Notes under the pieces: model-generated
Databases searched by the model: none
The model's input: only the letters and a program-made list of their open reading frames with translations
Told to the model about the DNA's origin: nothing
Shown here: positions 46,846 to 61,163 of the stretch, one piece after another
How the letters are laid out: every line of letters starts with the position of its first letter
Position numbering within the stretch: position 1 is the stretch's first letter
NCBI RefSeq assembly: GCF_050948175.1
Contig: NW_027490091.1
Location: 1,054,001-1,118,000 of the forward strand
DNA: 64,000 nucleotides
From: Xylocopa sonorina
Lineage: Eukaryota; Arthropoda; Insecta; Hymenoptera; Apidae
Direction: 5' to 3'
Translations under genes and position numbers: made by a program

Positions 46846-49255
46846 CTCTCGGTGGGCACTTTTTTCTTCAAACTACTGTCAATATTCAGATTTTATCTAT
46901 TGGTTGAAATCTTTTTGTCAAACAATCGTCAATAAACAAATTTTCATACTAGGTTGGAATTTTTTTCTTCAAACTATTGCCTACATACGAAATTCAACTC
47001 TGGGTGGGAATTTTTTGGTCAAACTACCGACAATGTACGAATTTTAACTCTCGGTGGGCACTTTTCTCTTCAAACTACTGTCAATATTCAGATTTTAAAT
47101 ATTGGTTGAGATCTTTTTGTTAAACAATTGTAAATAAACGAATTTTAATACTAGGTTGGAATTTTTTTCTTCAAACTATCGCATATACGAAATTTAACGC
47201 TCGGTAGGAATTTTTTGGTCAAGCTACCGTCAATGTACGAATTTTAACCCTCGGTGGGCACTTTTTTCTTCAAACTACTGTCAATATTCAAATTTTATCT
47301 ATTGGTTGATATCTTTTTGTCAAACATTCGTCAATAAACGAATTTTTAAACTAGGTTGTAACTTTTTTCATCAAATTATCGCCTACATACGAAATTCAAC
47401 TCTCGGTGGGAATTTTTTGGTCAAACTACCGTCAATGTACGAATTCTAACTCTCGGTGGGAACTTTTTTCTTCAAACTACTGTCAATACTCAAATTTTAA
47501 CTATTGTTTGAGATCTTTTTGTTAAACAATTGTAAATAAACGAATTTTAATACTAGGTTGGAATTTTTTTCTTCAAACTATCGCATATACGAAATTTAAC
47601 TCTCGGTAGGAATTTTTTGGTCAAGCTACCATCAATGTTCAAATTTTAACTTTCGGTGGGCACTTTTTTCTTCAAACTACTGTCAATATTCATATTTTAA
47701 CTATTGGTTGAAATCTTTTTGTCAACAATCGTCAATAGACGAATTTTAATACTAGGTTGGAATTTTTTTCTTCAAACTATTGCCTACATACGAAATTCAA
47801 CTCTGGGTGGGAATTTTTTGGTCAAACTACCGACAATGTACGAATTTTAACTCTCGGTGGGCACTTTTCTCTTCAAACTACTGTCAATATTCAGATTTTA
47901 AATATTGGTTGAGATCTTTTTGTTAAACAATTGTAAATAAACGAATTTTAATACTAGGTTGGAATTTTTTTCTTCAAACTATCGCATATACGAAATTTAA
48001 CGCTCGGTAGGAATTTTTTGGTCAAGCTACCGTCAATGTACGAATTTTAACCCTCGGTGGGCACTTTTTTCTTCAAACTACTGTCAATATTCAAATTTTA
48101 TCTATTGGTTGATATCTTTTTGTCAAACATTCGTCAATAAACGAATTTTTAAACTAGGTTGTAACTTTTTTCATCAAATTATCGCCTACATACGAAATTC
48201 AACTCTCGGTGGGAATTTTTTGGTCAAACTACCGTCAATGTACGAATTCTAACTCTCGGTGGGAACTTTTTTCTTCAAACTACTGTCAATACTCAAATTT
48301 TAACTATTGTTTGAGATCTTTTTGTTAAACAATTGTAAATAAACGAATTTTAATACTAGGTTGGAATTTTTTTCTTCAAACTATCGCATATACGAAATTT
48401 AACTCTCGGTAGGAATTTTTTGGTCAAGCTACCATCAATGTTCAAATTTTAACTTTCGGTGGGCACTTTTTTCTTCAAACTACTGTCAATATTCATATTT
48501 TAACTATTGGTTGAAATCTTTTTGTCAACAATCGTCAATAGACGAATTTTAATACTAGGTTGGAATTTTTTCCTTCAAACTATTGCCTACATACGAAATT
48601 CAACTCTCGGTGGGAATTTTTTGGTCAAACTACCGACAATGTACGAATTTTAACTCTCGGTGGGCACTTTTCTCTTCAAACTACTGTCAATATTCAGATT
48701 TTAAATATTGGTTGAGATCTTTTTGTTAAACAATTGCAAATAAACGAATTTTAATACTAGGTTGGAATTTTTTTCTTCAAACTATCGCATATACGAAATT
48801 TAACTCTCGGCAGGAATTTTTTGGTCAAGCTACCATCAATGTTCGAATTTTAACTCACGGTGGGCACTTTTTTCTTCAAACTACTGTCAATATTCAAATT
48901 TTATCTATTGGTTGATATCTTTTTGTCAAACATTCGTCAATAAACGAATTTTTAAACTAGGTTGTAACTTTTTTCATCAAATTATCGCCTACATACGAAA
49001 TTCAACTCTCGGTGGGAATTTTTTGGTCAAACTACCGTCAATGTACGAATTTTGACTCTCGGTGGGAACTTTTTTCTTCAAACTACTGTCAATACTCAAA
49101 TTTTAACTATTGTTTGAGATCTTTTTGTTAAACAATTGCAAATAAACGAATTTTAATACTAGGTTGGAATTTTTTTCTTCAAACTATCGCATATACGAAA
49201 TTTAACTCTCGGCAGGAATTTTTTGGTCAAGCTACCATCAATGTTCGAATTTTAA
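46846..49255 (+). repeat. Expanded 12-monomer variant of the 8-mer (2410 bp)
   Basis: The order is A-B'-E-C-D/A-B'-E-C-D-B'-E-C. The D monomer at 47650 switches to A in subunit c (CTTCAAACTATTGCC without the CC variant, and CTCTGGGTGGG at 47801), and the next four monomers repeat the first half. The four-monomer insertion is 803 bp, so an out-of-register exchange between the D and A monomers of neighbouring units explains it. Confidence 0.88.
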
Positions 49256-50160
49256 CTCTCGGTGGGCACTTTTTTCTTCAAACTACTGTCAATATTCAGA
49301 TTTTATCTATTGGTTGAAATCTTTTTGTCAAACAATCGTCAATAAACAAATTTTCATACTAGGTTGGAATTTTTTTCTTCAAACTATTGCCTACATACGA
49401 AATTCAACTCTGGGTGGGAATTTTTTGGTCAAACTACCGACAATGTACGAATTTTAACTCTCGGTGGGCACTTTTCTCTTCAAACTACTGTCAATATTCA
49501 GATTTTAAATATTGGTTGAGATCTTTTTGTTAAACAATTGTAAATAAACGAATTTTAATACTAGGTTGGAATTTTTTTCTTCAAACTATCGCATATACGA
49601 AATTTAACGCTCGGTAGGAATTTTTTGGTCAAGCTACCGTCAATGTACGAATTTTAACCCTCGGTGGGCACTTTTTTCTTCAAACTACTGTCAATATTCA
49701 AATTTTATCTATTGGTTGATATCTTTTTGTCAAACATTCGTCAATAAACGAATTTTTAAACTAGGTTGTAACTTTTTTCATCAAATTATCGCCTACATAC
49801 GTAATTCAACTCTCGGTGGGAATTTTTTGGTCAAACTACCGTCAATGTACGAATTCTAACTCTCGGTGGGAACTTTTTTCTTCAAACTACTGTCAATACT
49901 CAAATTTTAACTATTGTTTGAGATCTTTTTGTTAAACAATTGTAAATAAACGAATTTTAATACTAGGTTGGAATTTTTTTCTTCAAACTATCGCATATAC
50001 GAAATTTAACTCTCGGTAGGAATTTTTTGGTCAAGCTACCATCAATGTTCAAATTTTAACTTTCGGTGGGCACTTTTTTCTTCAAACTACTGTCAATATT
50101 CATATTTTAACTATTGGTTGAAATCTTTTTGTCAACAATCGTCAATAGACGAATTTTAAT
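49256..50160 (+). repeat. Partial 8-monomer repeat, broken after D
   Basis: A, B', E, C and D follow as in the 8-mer (CTCTGGG at 49408, EcoRI site at 49851). After the D start, the sequence passes into CTATCGCCTATATACG and an E monomer with the CAGTAAAC variant instead of the expected B'. Private change: CATACGTAATTC near 49796. Confidence 0.8.
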
Positions 50161-51054
50161 ACTAGGTTGGAATTTTTTCCTTCAAACTATCGCCTATATA
50201 CGAAATTTAACTCTCGGTGGGAATTTTTTGGTCAAGCTACCGTCAATGTACGAATTTTAACTCTCGGTGGGCACTTTTTTCTTCAAACTACTGTCAATAT
50301 TCAAATTTTATCTATTGGTTGATATCTTTTTGTTAAACATGAGTCAGTAAACGAATTTTTAAACTAGGTTGTAACTTTTTTCATCAAATTATCGCCTACA
50401 TACGAAATTCAACTCTCGGTGGGAATTTTTTGGTCAAGCTACCGTCAATGTACGAATTTTGACTCTCGGTGGGAACTTTTTTCTTCAAACTACTGTCAAT
50501 ACTCAAATTTTAACTATTGTTTGAGATCTTTTTGTTAAACAATTGCAAATAAACGAATTTTAATACTAGGTTGGAATTTTTTTCTTCAAACTATCGCATA
50601 TACGAAATTTAACTCTCGGCAGGAATTTTTTGGTCAAGCTACCATCAATGTTCGAATTTTAACTCTCGGTGGGCACTTTTTTCTTCAAACTACTGTCAAT
50701 ATTCAGATTTTATCTATTGGTTGAAATCTTTTTGTCAAACAATCGTCAATAAACAAATTTTCATACTAGGTTGGAATTTTTTTCTTCAAACTATTGCCTA
50801 CATACGAAATTCAACTCTCGGTGGGAATTTTTTGGTCAAACTACCGAAAATGTACGAATTTTAACTCTCGGTGGGCACTTTTCTCTTCAAACTACTGTCA
50901 ATATTCAGATTTTAAATATTGGTTGAGATCTTTTTGTTAAACAATTGTAAATAAACGAATTTTAATACTAGGTTGGAATTTTTTTCTTCAAACTATCGCA
51001 TATACGAAATTTAACGCTCGGTAGGAATTTTTTGGTCAAGCTACCGTCAATGTA

Positions 51055-52872
51055 CGAATTTTAACTCTCGGTGGGCACTTTTCTCTTCAAACTACTGTCA
51101 ATATTCAGATTTTAAATATTGGTTGAGATCTTTTTGTTAAACAATTGCAAATAAACGAATTTTAATACTAGGTTGGAATTTTTTTCTTCAAACTATCACA
51201 TATACGAAATTTAACTCTCGGCAGGAATTTTTTGGTCAAACTACCGTCAATGTACGAATTTTAACTCTCGGTGGGCACTTTTTTCTTCAAACTACTGTCA
51301 ATATTCAAATTTTATCTATTGGTTGATATCTTTTTGTTAAACATTCGTCAGTAAACGAATTTTTAAACTAGGTTGTAACTTTTTTCATCAAATTATCGCC
51401 TACATACGAAATTCAACTCTCGGTGGGAATTTTTTGGTCAAGCTACCGTCAATGTACGAATTTTGACTCTCGGTGGGAACTTTTTTCTTCAAACTACTGT
51501 CAATACTCAAATTTTAACTATTGTTTGAGATCTTTTTGTTAAACAATTGCAAATAAACGAATTTTAATACTAGGTTGGAATTTTTTTCTTCAAACTATCG
51601 CATATACGAAATTTAACTCTCGGCAGGAATTTTTTGGTCAAGCTACCATCAATGTTCGAATTTTAACTCTCGGTGGGCACTTTTTTCTTCAAACTACTGT
51701 CAATATTCAGATTTTATCTATTGGTTGAAATCTTTTTGTCAAACAATCGTCAATAAACAAATTTTCATACTAGGTTGGAATTTTTTTATTCAAACTATTG
51801 CCTACATACGAAATTCAACTCTCGGTGGGAATTTTTTGGTCAAACTACCGACAATGTACGAATTTTAACTCTCGGTGGGCACTTTTCTCTTCAAACTACT
51901 GTCAATATTCAGATTTTAAATATTGGTTGAGATCTTTTTGTTAAACAATTGTAAATAAACGAATTTTAATACTAGGTTGGAATTTTTTTCTTCAAACTAT
52001 CGCATATACGAAATTTAACGCTCGGTAGGAATTTTTTGGTCAAGCTACCGTCAATGTACGAATTTTAACCCTCGGTGGGCACTTTTTTCTTCAAACTACT
52101 GTCAATATTCAAATTTTATCTATTGGTTGATATCTTTTTGTCAAACATTCGTCAATAAACGAATTTTTAAACTAGGTTGTAACTTTTTTCATCAAATTAT
52201 CGCCTACATACGAAATTCAACTCTCGGTGGGAATTTTTTGGTCAAACTACCGTCAATGTACGAATTCTAACTCTCGGTGGGAACTTTTTTCTTCAAACTA
52301 CTGTCAATACTCAAATTTTAACTATTGTTTGAGATCTTTTTGTTAAACAATTGTAAATAAACGAATTTTAATACTAGGTTGGAATTTTTTTCTTCAAACT
52401 ATCGCATATACGAAATTTAACTCTCGGTAGGAATTTTTTGGTCAAGCTACCATCAATGTTCAAATTTTAACTTTCGGTGGGCACTTTTTTCTTCAAACTA
52501 CTGTCAATATTCATATTTTAACTATTGGTTGAAATCTTTTTGTCAACAATCGTCAATAGACGAATTTTAATACTAGGTTGGAATTTTTTCCTTCAAACTA
52601 TTGCCTACATACGAAATTCAACTCTCGGTGGGAATTTTTTGGTCAAACTACCGACAATGTACGAATTTTAACTCTCGGTGGGCACTTTTCTCTTCAAACT
52701 ACTGTCAATATTCAGATTTTAAATATTGGTTGAGATCTTTTTGTTAAACAATTGCAAATAAACGAATTTTAATACTAGGTTGGAATTTTTTTCTTCAAAC
52801 TATCGCATATACGAAATTTAACTCTCGGCAGGTATTTTTTGGTCAAGCTACCATCAATGTTCGAATTTTAAC
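51055..52872 (+). repeat. Nine-monomer segment duplicated at +5424 bp
   Basis: From B' at 51065 to about 52872 this segment matches 56479-58296 at a constant 5424 bp offset. Linked rare markers are AACTATCACATATACG (51194 and 56618), TTTTTTTATTCAAAC (51781 and 57205) and GAATTCTAAC (52262 and 57686). A few single-base differences exist, such as GGCAGGTATTTT near 52827. Ends are approximate. Confidence 0.8.
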
Positions 52873-53159
52873 TCACGGTGGGCACTTTTTTCTTCAAACT
52901 ACTGTCAATATTCAAATTTTATCTATTGGTTGATATCTTTTTGTCAAACATTCGTCAATAAACGAATTTTTAAACTAGGTTGTAACTTTTTTCATCAAAT
53001 TATCGCCTACATACGAAATTCAACTCTCGGTGGGAATTTTTTGGTCAAACTACCGTCAATGTACGAATTTTAACTCTCGGTGGGAACTTTTTTCTTCAAA
53101 CTACTGTCAATACTCAAATTTTAACTATTGTTTGAGATCTTTTTGTTAAACAATTGTAA

Positions 53160-54345
53160 ATAAACGAATTTTAATACTAGGTTGGAATTTTTTTCCTCAA
53201 ACTATCGCATATACGAAATTTAACTCTCGGTAGGAATTTTTTGGTCAAGCTACCATCAATGTTCAAATTTTAACTTTCGGTGGGCACTTTTTTCTTCAAA
53301 CTACTGTCAATATTCATATTTTAACTATTGGTTGAAATCTTTTTGTCAACAATCGTCAATAGACGAATTTTAATACTAGGTTGGAATTTTTTCCTTCAAA
53401 CTATCGCCTATATACGAAATTTAACTCTCGGTGGGAATTTTTTGGTCAAGCTACCGTCAATGTACGAATTTTAACTCTCGGTGGGCACTTTTTTCTTCAA
53501 ACTACTGTCAATATTCAAATTTTATCTATTGGTTGATATCTTTTTGTTAAACATTCGTCAGTAAACGAATTTTTAAACTAGGTTGTAACTTTTTTCATCA
53601 AATTATCGCCTACATACGAAATTCAACTCTCGGTGGGAATTTTTGGTCAAGCTACCGTCAATGTACGAATTTTGACTCTCGGTGGGAACTTTTTTCTTCA
53701 AACTACTGTCAATACTCAAATTTTAACTATTGTTTGAAATCTTTTTGTTAAACAATTGCAAATAAACGAATTTTAATACTAGGTTGGAATTTTTTTCTTC
53801 AAACTATCGCATATACGAAATTTAACTCTCGGCAGGAATTTTTTGGTCAAGCTACCATCAATGTTCGAATTTTAACTCTCGGTGGGCACTTTTTTCTTCA
53901 AACTACTGTCAATATTCAGATTTTATCTATTGGTTGAAATCTTTTTGTCAAACAATCGTCAATAAACAAATTTTCATACTAGGTTGGAATTTTTTTCTTC
54001 AAACTATTGCCTACATACGAAATTCAACTCTCGGTGGGAATTTTTTGGTCAAACTACCGACAATGTACGAATTTTAACTCTCGGTGGGCACTTTTCTCTT
54101 CAAACTACTGTCAATATTCAGATTTTAAATATTGGTTGAGATCTTTTTGTTAAACAATTGTAAATAAACGAATTTTAATACTAGGTTGGAATTTTTTTCT
54201 TCAAACTATCGCATATACGAAATTTAACGCTCGGTAGGAATTTTTTGGTCAAGCTACCGTCAATGTACGAATTTTAACCCTCGGTGGGCACTTTTTTCTT
54301 CAAACTACTGTCAATATTCAAATTTTATCTATTGGTTGATATCTT
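53160..54345 (+). repeat. Six-monomer segment duplicated at +6630 bp
   Basis: Three rare markers recur at exactly 6630 bp: TTTTTTTCCTCAAAC (53191 and 59821), a T5 rather than T6 tract in GGGAATTTTTGGTC (53637 and 60267), and TGTTTGAAATC (53731 and 60361). Limits were set by TTGTAAAT versus TTGCAAAT on the left and GTTAAACATTC versus GTCAAACATTC on the right, and are approximate. Confidence 0.8.
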
Positions 54346-54679
54346 TTTGTTAAACATTCGTCAGTAAACGAATTTTTAAACTAGGTTGTAACTTTTTTCA
54401 TCAAATTATCGCCTACATACGAAATTCAACTCTCGGTGGGAATTTTTTGGTCAAGCTACCGTCAATGTACGAATTTTGACTCTCGGTGGGAACTTTTTTC
54501 TTCAAACTACTGTCAATACTCAAATTTTAACTATTGTTTGAGATCTTTTTGTTAAACAATTGCAAATAAACGAATTTTAATACTAGGTTGGAATTTTTTT
54601 CTTCAAACTATCGCATATACGAAATTTAACTCTCGGCAGGAATTTTTTGGTCAAGCTACCATCAATGTTCGAATTTTAA
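53876..54679 (+). repeat. 804 bp 4-monomer repeat (A-B'-E-C), copy 1
   Basis: A at 53876, then B', E with CCCTCGG start and the GTTAAACATTCGTCAGTAAAC variant, then C. The next A is 804 bp later. Equivalent to half of the 8-mer unit. Confidence 0.8.
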
Positions 54680-55483
54680 CTCTCGGTGGGCACTTTTTTC
54701 TTCAAACTACTGTCAATATTCAGATTTTATCTATTGGTTGAAATCTTTTTGTCAAACAATCGTCAATAAACAAATTTTCATACTAGGTTGGAATTTTTTT
54801 CTTCAAACTATTGCCTACATACGAAATTCAACTCTCGGTGGGAATTTTTTGGTCAAACTACCGACAATGTACGAATTTTAACTCTCGGTGGGCACTTTTC
54901 TCTTCAAACTACTGTCAATATTCAGATTTTAAATATTGGTTGAGATCTTTTTGTTAAACAATTGTAAATAAACGAATTTTAATACTAGGTTGGAATTTTT
55001 TTCTTCAAACTATCGCATATACGAAATTTAACGCTCGGTAGGAATTTTTTGGTCAAGCTACCGTCAATGTACGAATTTTAACCCTCGGTGGGCACTTTTT
55101 TCTTCAAACTACTGTCAATATTCAAATTTTATCTATTGGTTGATATCTTTTTGTCAAACATTCGTCAATAAACGAATTTTTAAACTAGGTTGTAACTTTT
55201 TTCATCAAATTATCGCCTACATACGAAATTCAACTCTCGGTGGGAATTTTTTGGTCAAACTACCGTCAATGTACGAATTTTGACTCTCGGTGGGAACTTT
55301 TTTCTTCAAACTACTGTCAATACTCAAATTTTAACTATTGTTTGAGATCTTTTTGTTAAACAATTGCAAATAAACGAATTTTAATACTAGGTTGGAATTT
55401 TTTTCTTCAAACTATCGCATATACGAAATTTAACTCTCGGCAGGAATTTTTTGGTCAAGCTACCATCAATGTTCGAATTTTAA
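54680..55483 (+). repeat. 804 bp 4-monomer repeat (A-B'-E-C), copy 2
   Basis: Same order as the preceding unit, but E has GTCAAACATTCGTCAATAAAC. A third A follows at 55484 and carries CTCTGGG, leading into an A-B'-E-C-D run like the 8-mer. Confidence 0.8.
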
Positions 55484-56478
55484 CTCTCGGTGGGCACTTT
55501 TTTCTTCAAACTACTGTCAATATTCAGATTTTATCTATTGGTTGAAATCTTTTTGTCAAACAATCGTCAATAAACAAATTTTCATACTAGGTTGGAATTT
55601 TTTTCTTCAAACTATTGCCTACATACGAAATTCAACTCTGGGTGGGAATTTTTTGGTCAAACTACCGACAATGTACGAATTTTAACTCTCGGTGGGCACT
55701 TTTCTCTTCAAACTACTGTCAATATTCAGATTTTAAATATTGGTTGAGATCTTTTTGTTAAACAATTGTAAATAAACGAATTTTAATACTAGGTTGGAAT
55801 TTTTTTCTTCAAACTATCGCATATACGAAATTTAACGCTCGGTAGGAATTTTTTGGTCAAGCTACCGTCAATGTACGAATTTTAACCCTCGGTGGGCACT
55901 TTTTTCTTCAAACTACTGTCAATATTCAAATTTTATCTATTGGTTGATATCTTTTTGTCAAACATTCGTCAATAAACGAATTTTTAAACTAGGTTGTAAC
56001 TTTTTTCATCAAATTATCGCCTACATACGAAATTCAACTCTCGGTGGGAATTTTTTGGTCAAACTACCGTCAATGTACGAATTTTAACTCTCGGTGGGAA
56101 CTTTTTTCTTCAAACTACTGTCAATACTCAAATTTTAACTATTGTTTGAGATCTTTTTGTTAAACAATTGTAAATAAACGAATTTTAATACTAGGTTGGA
56201 ATTTTTTTCTTCAAACTATCGCATATACGAAATTTAACTCTCGGTAGGAATTTTTTGGTCAAGCTACCATCAATGTTCAAATTTTAACTTTCGGTGGGTA
56301 CTTTTTTCTTCAAACTACTGTCAATATTCATATTTTAACTATTGGTTGAAATCTTTTTGTCAACAATCGTCAATAGACGAATTTTAATACTAGGTTGGAA
56401 TTTTTTCCTTCAAACTATTGCCTACATACGAAATTCAACTCTCGGTGGGAATTTTTTGGTCAAACTACCGACAATGTA

Positions 56479-58296
56479 CGAATTTTAACTCTCGGTGGGC
56501 ACTTTTCTCTTCAAACTACTGTCAATATTCAGATTTTAAATATTGGTTGAGATCTTTTTGTTAAACAATTGCAAATAAACGAATTTTAATACTAGGTTGG
56601 AATTTTTTTCTTCAAACTATCACATATACGAAATTTAACTCTCGGCAGGAATTTTTTGGTCAAACTACCGTCAATGTACGAATTTTAACTCTCGGTGGGC
56701 ACTTTTTTCTTCAAACTACTGTCAATATTCAAATTTTATCTATTGGTTGATATCTTTTTGTTAAACATTCGTCAGTAAACGAATTTTTAAACTAGGTTGT
56801 AACTTTTTTCATCAAATTATCGCCTACATACGAAATTCAACTCTCGGTGGGAATTTTTTGGTCAAGCTACCGTCAATGTACGAATTTTGACTCTCGGTGG
56901 GAACTTTTTTCTTCAAACTACTGTCAATACTCAAATTTTAACTATTGTTTGAGATCTTTTTGTTAAACAATTGCAAATAAACGAATTTTAATACTAGGTT
57001 GGAATTTTTTTCTTCAAACTATCGCATATACGAAATTTAACTCTCGGCAGGAATTTTTTGGTCAAGCTACCATCAATGTTCGAATTTTAACTCTCGGTGG
57101 GCACTTTTTTCTTCAAACTACTGTCAATATTCAGATTTTATCTATTGGTTGAAATCTTTTTGTCAAACAATCGTCAATAAACAAATTTTCATACTAGGTT
57201 GGAATTTTTTTATTCAAACTATTGCCTACATACGAAATTCAACTCTCGGTGGGAATTTTTTGGTCAAACTACCGACAATGTACGAATTTTATCTCTCGGT
57301 GGGCACTTTTCTCTTCAAACTACTGTCAATATTCAGATTTTAAATATTGGTTGAGATCTTTTTGTTAAACAATTGTAAATAAACGAATTTTAATACTAGG
57401 TTGGAATTTTTTTCTTCAAACTATCGCATATACGAAATTTAACGCTCGGTAGGAATTTTTTGGTCAAGCTACCGTCAATGTACGAATTTTAACCCACGGT
57501 GGGCACTTTTTTCTTCAAACTACTGTCAATATTCAAATTTTATCTATTGGTTGATATCTTTTTGTCAAACATTCGTCAATAAACGAATTTTTAAACTAGG
57601 TTGTAACTTTTTTCATCAAATTATCGCCTACATACGAAATTCAACTCTCGGTGGGAATTTTTTGGTCAAACTACCGTCAATGTACGAATTCTAACTCTCG
57701 GTGGGAACTTTTTTCTTCAAACTACTGTCAATACTCAAATTTTAACTATTGTTTGAGATCTTTTTGTTAAACAATTGTAAATAAACGAATTTTAATACTA
57801 GGTTGGAATTTTTTTCTTCAAACTATCGCATATACGAAATTTAACTCTCGGTAGGAATTTTTTGGTCAAGCTACCATCAATGTTCAAATTTTAACTTTCG
57901 GTGGGCACTTTTTTCTTCAAACTACTGTCAATATTCATATTTTAACTATTGGTTGAAATCTTTTTGTCAACAATCGTCAATAGACGAATTTTAATACTAG
58001 GTTGGAATTTTTTCCTTCAAACTATTGCCTACATACGAAATTCAACTCTCGGTGGGAATTTTTTGGTCAAACTACCGACAATGTACGAATTTTAACTCTC
58101 GGTGGGCACTTTTCTCTTCAAACTACTGTCAATATTCAGATTTTAAATATTGGTTGAGATCTTTTTGTTAAACAATTGCAAATAAACGAATTTTAATACT
58201 AGGTTGGAATTTTTTTCTTCAAACTATCGCATATACGAAATTTAACTCTCGGCAGGAATTTTTTGGTCAAGCTACCATCAATGTTCGAATTTTAAC
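56479..58296 (+). repeat. Second copy of the nine-monomer segment
   Basis: Counterpart of 51055-52872. Private changes are ATTTTATCTCTCGG near 57287 and CCCACGGTGGGC near 57493. The two copies are separated by other material, so the layout is not a simple tandem pair; either a larger duplication was later remodelled or a long conversion tract was copied. Confidence 0.78.
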
Positions 58297-59763
58297 TCTC
58301 GGTGGGCACTTTTTTCTTCAAACTACTGTCAATATTCAGATTTTATCTATTGGTTGAAATCTTTTTGTCAAACAATCGTCAATGAACAAATTTTCATACT
58401 AGGTTGGAATTTTTTTCTTCAAACTATTGCCTACATACGAAATTCAACTCTGGGTGGGAATTTTTTGGTCAAACTACCGACAATGTACGAATTTTAACTC
58501 TCGGTGGGCACTTTTCTCTTCAAACTACTGTCAATATTCAGATTTTAAATATTGGTTGAGATCTTTTTGTTAAACAATTGTAAATAAACGAATTTTAATA
58601 CTAGGTTGGAATTTTTTTCTTCAAACTATCGCATATACGAAATTTAACGCTCGGTAGGAATTTCTTGGTCAAACTACCGTCAATGTACGAATTTTAACTC
58701 TCGGTGGGCACTTTTTTCTTCAAACTACTGTCAATATTCAAATTTTATCTATTGGTTGATATCTTTTTGTTAAACATTCGTCAGTAAACGAATTTTTAAA
58801 CTAGGTTGTAACTTTTTTCATCAAATTATCGCCTACATACGAAATTCAACTCTCGGTGGGAATTTTTTGGTCAAGCTACCGTCAATGTACGAATTTTGAC
58901 TCTCGGTGGGAACTTTTTTCTTCAAACTACTGTCAATACTCAAATTTTAACTATTGTTTGAGATCTTTTTGTTAAACAATTGCAAATAAACGAATTTTAA
59001 TACTAGGTTGGAATTTTTTTCTTCAAACTATCGCATATACGAAATTTAACTCTCGGCAGGAATTTTTTGGTCAAGCTACCATCAATGTTCGAATTTTAAC
59101 TCTCGGTGGGCACTTTTTTCTTCAAACTACTGTCAATATTCAGATTTTATCTATTGGTTGAAATCTTTTTGTCAAACAATCGTCAATAAACAAATTTTCA
59201 TACTAGGTTGGAATTTTTTTCTTCAAACTATTGCCTACATACGAAATTCAACTCTCGGTGGGAATTTTTTGGTCAAACTACCGACAATGTACGAATTTTA
59301 ACTCTCGGTGGGCACTTTTCTCTTCAAACTACTGTCAATATTCAGATTTTAAATATTGGTTGAGATCTTTTTGTTAAACAATTGTAAATAAACGAATTTT
59401 AATACTAGGTTGGAATTTTTTTCTTCAAACTATCGCATATACGAAATTTAACGCTCGGTAGGAATTTTTTGGTCAAGCTACCGTCAATGTACGAATTTTA
59501 ACCCTCGGTGGGCACTTTTTTCTTCAAACTACTGTCAATATTCAAATTTTATCTATTGCTTGATATCTTTTTGTCAAACATTCGTCAATAAACGAATTTT
59601 TAAACTAGGTTGTAACTTTTTTCATCAAATTATCGCCTACATACGAAATTCAACTCTCGGTGGGAATTTTTTGGTCAAACTACCGTCAATGTACGAATTC
59701 TAACTCTCGGTGGGAACTTTTTTCTTCAAACTACTGTCAATACTCAAATTTTAACTATTGTTT
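58150..59763 (+). repeat. Eight-monomer segment duplicated at +3014 bp
   Basis: Markers recurring at exactly 3014 bp are AATGAACAAATTTTC (58381 and 61395), CTCTGGG (58448 and 61462), GAATTTCTTGGTC (58659 and 61673), ATTGCTTGATATC (59555 and 62569) and the EcoRI site (59695 and 62709). The match ends where TGTTTGAAATC (59760) faces TGTTTGAGATC. Ends are approximate. Confidence 0.82.
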
Positions 59764-59789
59764 GAAATCTTTTTGTTAAACAATTGCAA

Positions 59790-60975
59790 ATAAACGAATT
59801 TTAATACTAGGTTGGAATTTTTTTCCTCAAACTATCGCATATACGAAATTTAACTCTCGGTAGGAATTTTTTGGTCAAGCTACCATCAATGTTCAAATTT
59901 TAACTTTCGGTGGGCACTTTTTTCTTCAAACTACTGTCAATATTCATATTTTAACTATTGGTTGAAATCTTTTTGTCAACAATCGTCAATAGACGAATTT
60001 TAATACTAGGTTGGAATTTTTTCCTTCAAACTATCGCCTATATACGAAATTTAACTCTCGGTGGGAATTTTTTGGTCAAGCTACCGTCAATGTACGAATT
60101 TTAACTCTCGGTGGGCACTTTTTTCTTCAAACTACTGTCAATATTCAAATTTTATCTATTGGTTGATATCTTTTTGTTAAACATTCGTCAGTAAACGAAT
60201 TTTTAAACTAGGTTGTAACTTTTTTCATCAAATTATCGCCTACATACGAAATTCAACTCTCGGTGGGAATTTTTGGTCAAGCTACCGTCAATGTACGAAT
60301 TTTGACTCTCGGTGGGAACTTTTTTCTTCAAACTACTGTCAATACTCAAATTTTAACTATTGTTTGAAATCTTTTTGTTAAACAATTGCAAATAAACGAA
60401 TTTTAATACTAGGTTGGAATTTTTTTCTTCAAACTATCGCATATACGAAATTTAACTCTCGGCAGGAATTTTTTGGTCAAGCTACCATCAATGTTCGAAT
60501 TTTAACTCTCGGTGGGCACTTTTTTCTTCAAACTACTGTCAATATTCAGATTTTATCTATTGGTTGAAATCTTTTTGTCAAACAATCGTCAATAAACAAA
60601 TTTTCATACTAGGTTGGAATTTTTTTCTTCAAACTATTGCCTACATACGAAATTCAACTCTCGGTGGGAATTTTTTGGTCAAACTACCGACAATGTACGA
60701 ATTTTAACTCTCGGTGGGCACTTTTCTCTTCAAACTACTGTCAATATTCAGATTTTAAATATTGGTTGAGATCTTTTTGTTAAACAATTGTAAATAAACG
60801 AATTTTAATACTAGGTTGGAATTTTTTTCTTCAAACTATCGCATATACGAAATTTAACGCTCGGTAGGAATTTTTTGGTCAAGCTACCGTCAATGTACGA
60901 ATTTTAACCCTCGGTGGGCACTTTTTTCTTCAAACTACTGTCAATATTCAAATTTTATCTATTGGTTGATATCTT
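59790..60975 (+). repeat. Second copy of the six-monomer segment
   Basis: Counterpart of 53160-54345. Immediately to its right the best match changes to the sequence 5826 bp upstream (CTCTGGG at 61462 against 55636). Immediately to its left a C monomer carries the same rare TGTTTGAAATC at 59760. This part of the array is therefore stitched from more than one source. Confidence 0.78.
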
Positions 60976-61163
60976 TTTGTCAAACATTCGTCAATAAACG
61001 AATTTTTAAACTAGGTTGTAACTTTTTTCATCAAATTATCGCCTACATACGAAATTCAACTCTCGGTGGGAATTTTTTGGTCAAACTACCGTCAATGTAC
61101 GAATTTTGACTCTCGGTGGGAACTTTTTTCTTCAAACTACTGTCAATACTCAAATTTTAACTA

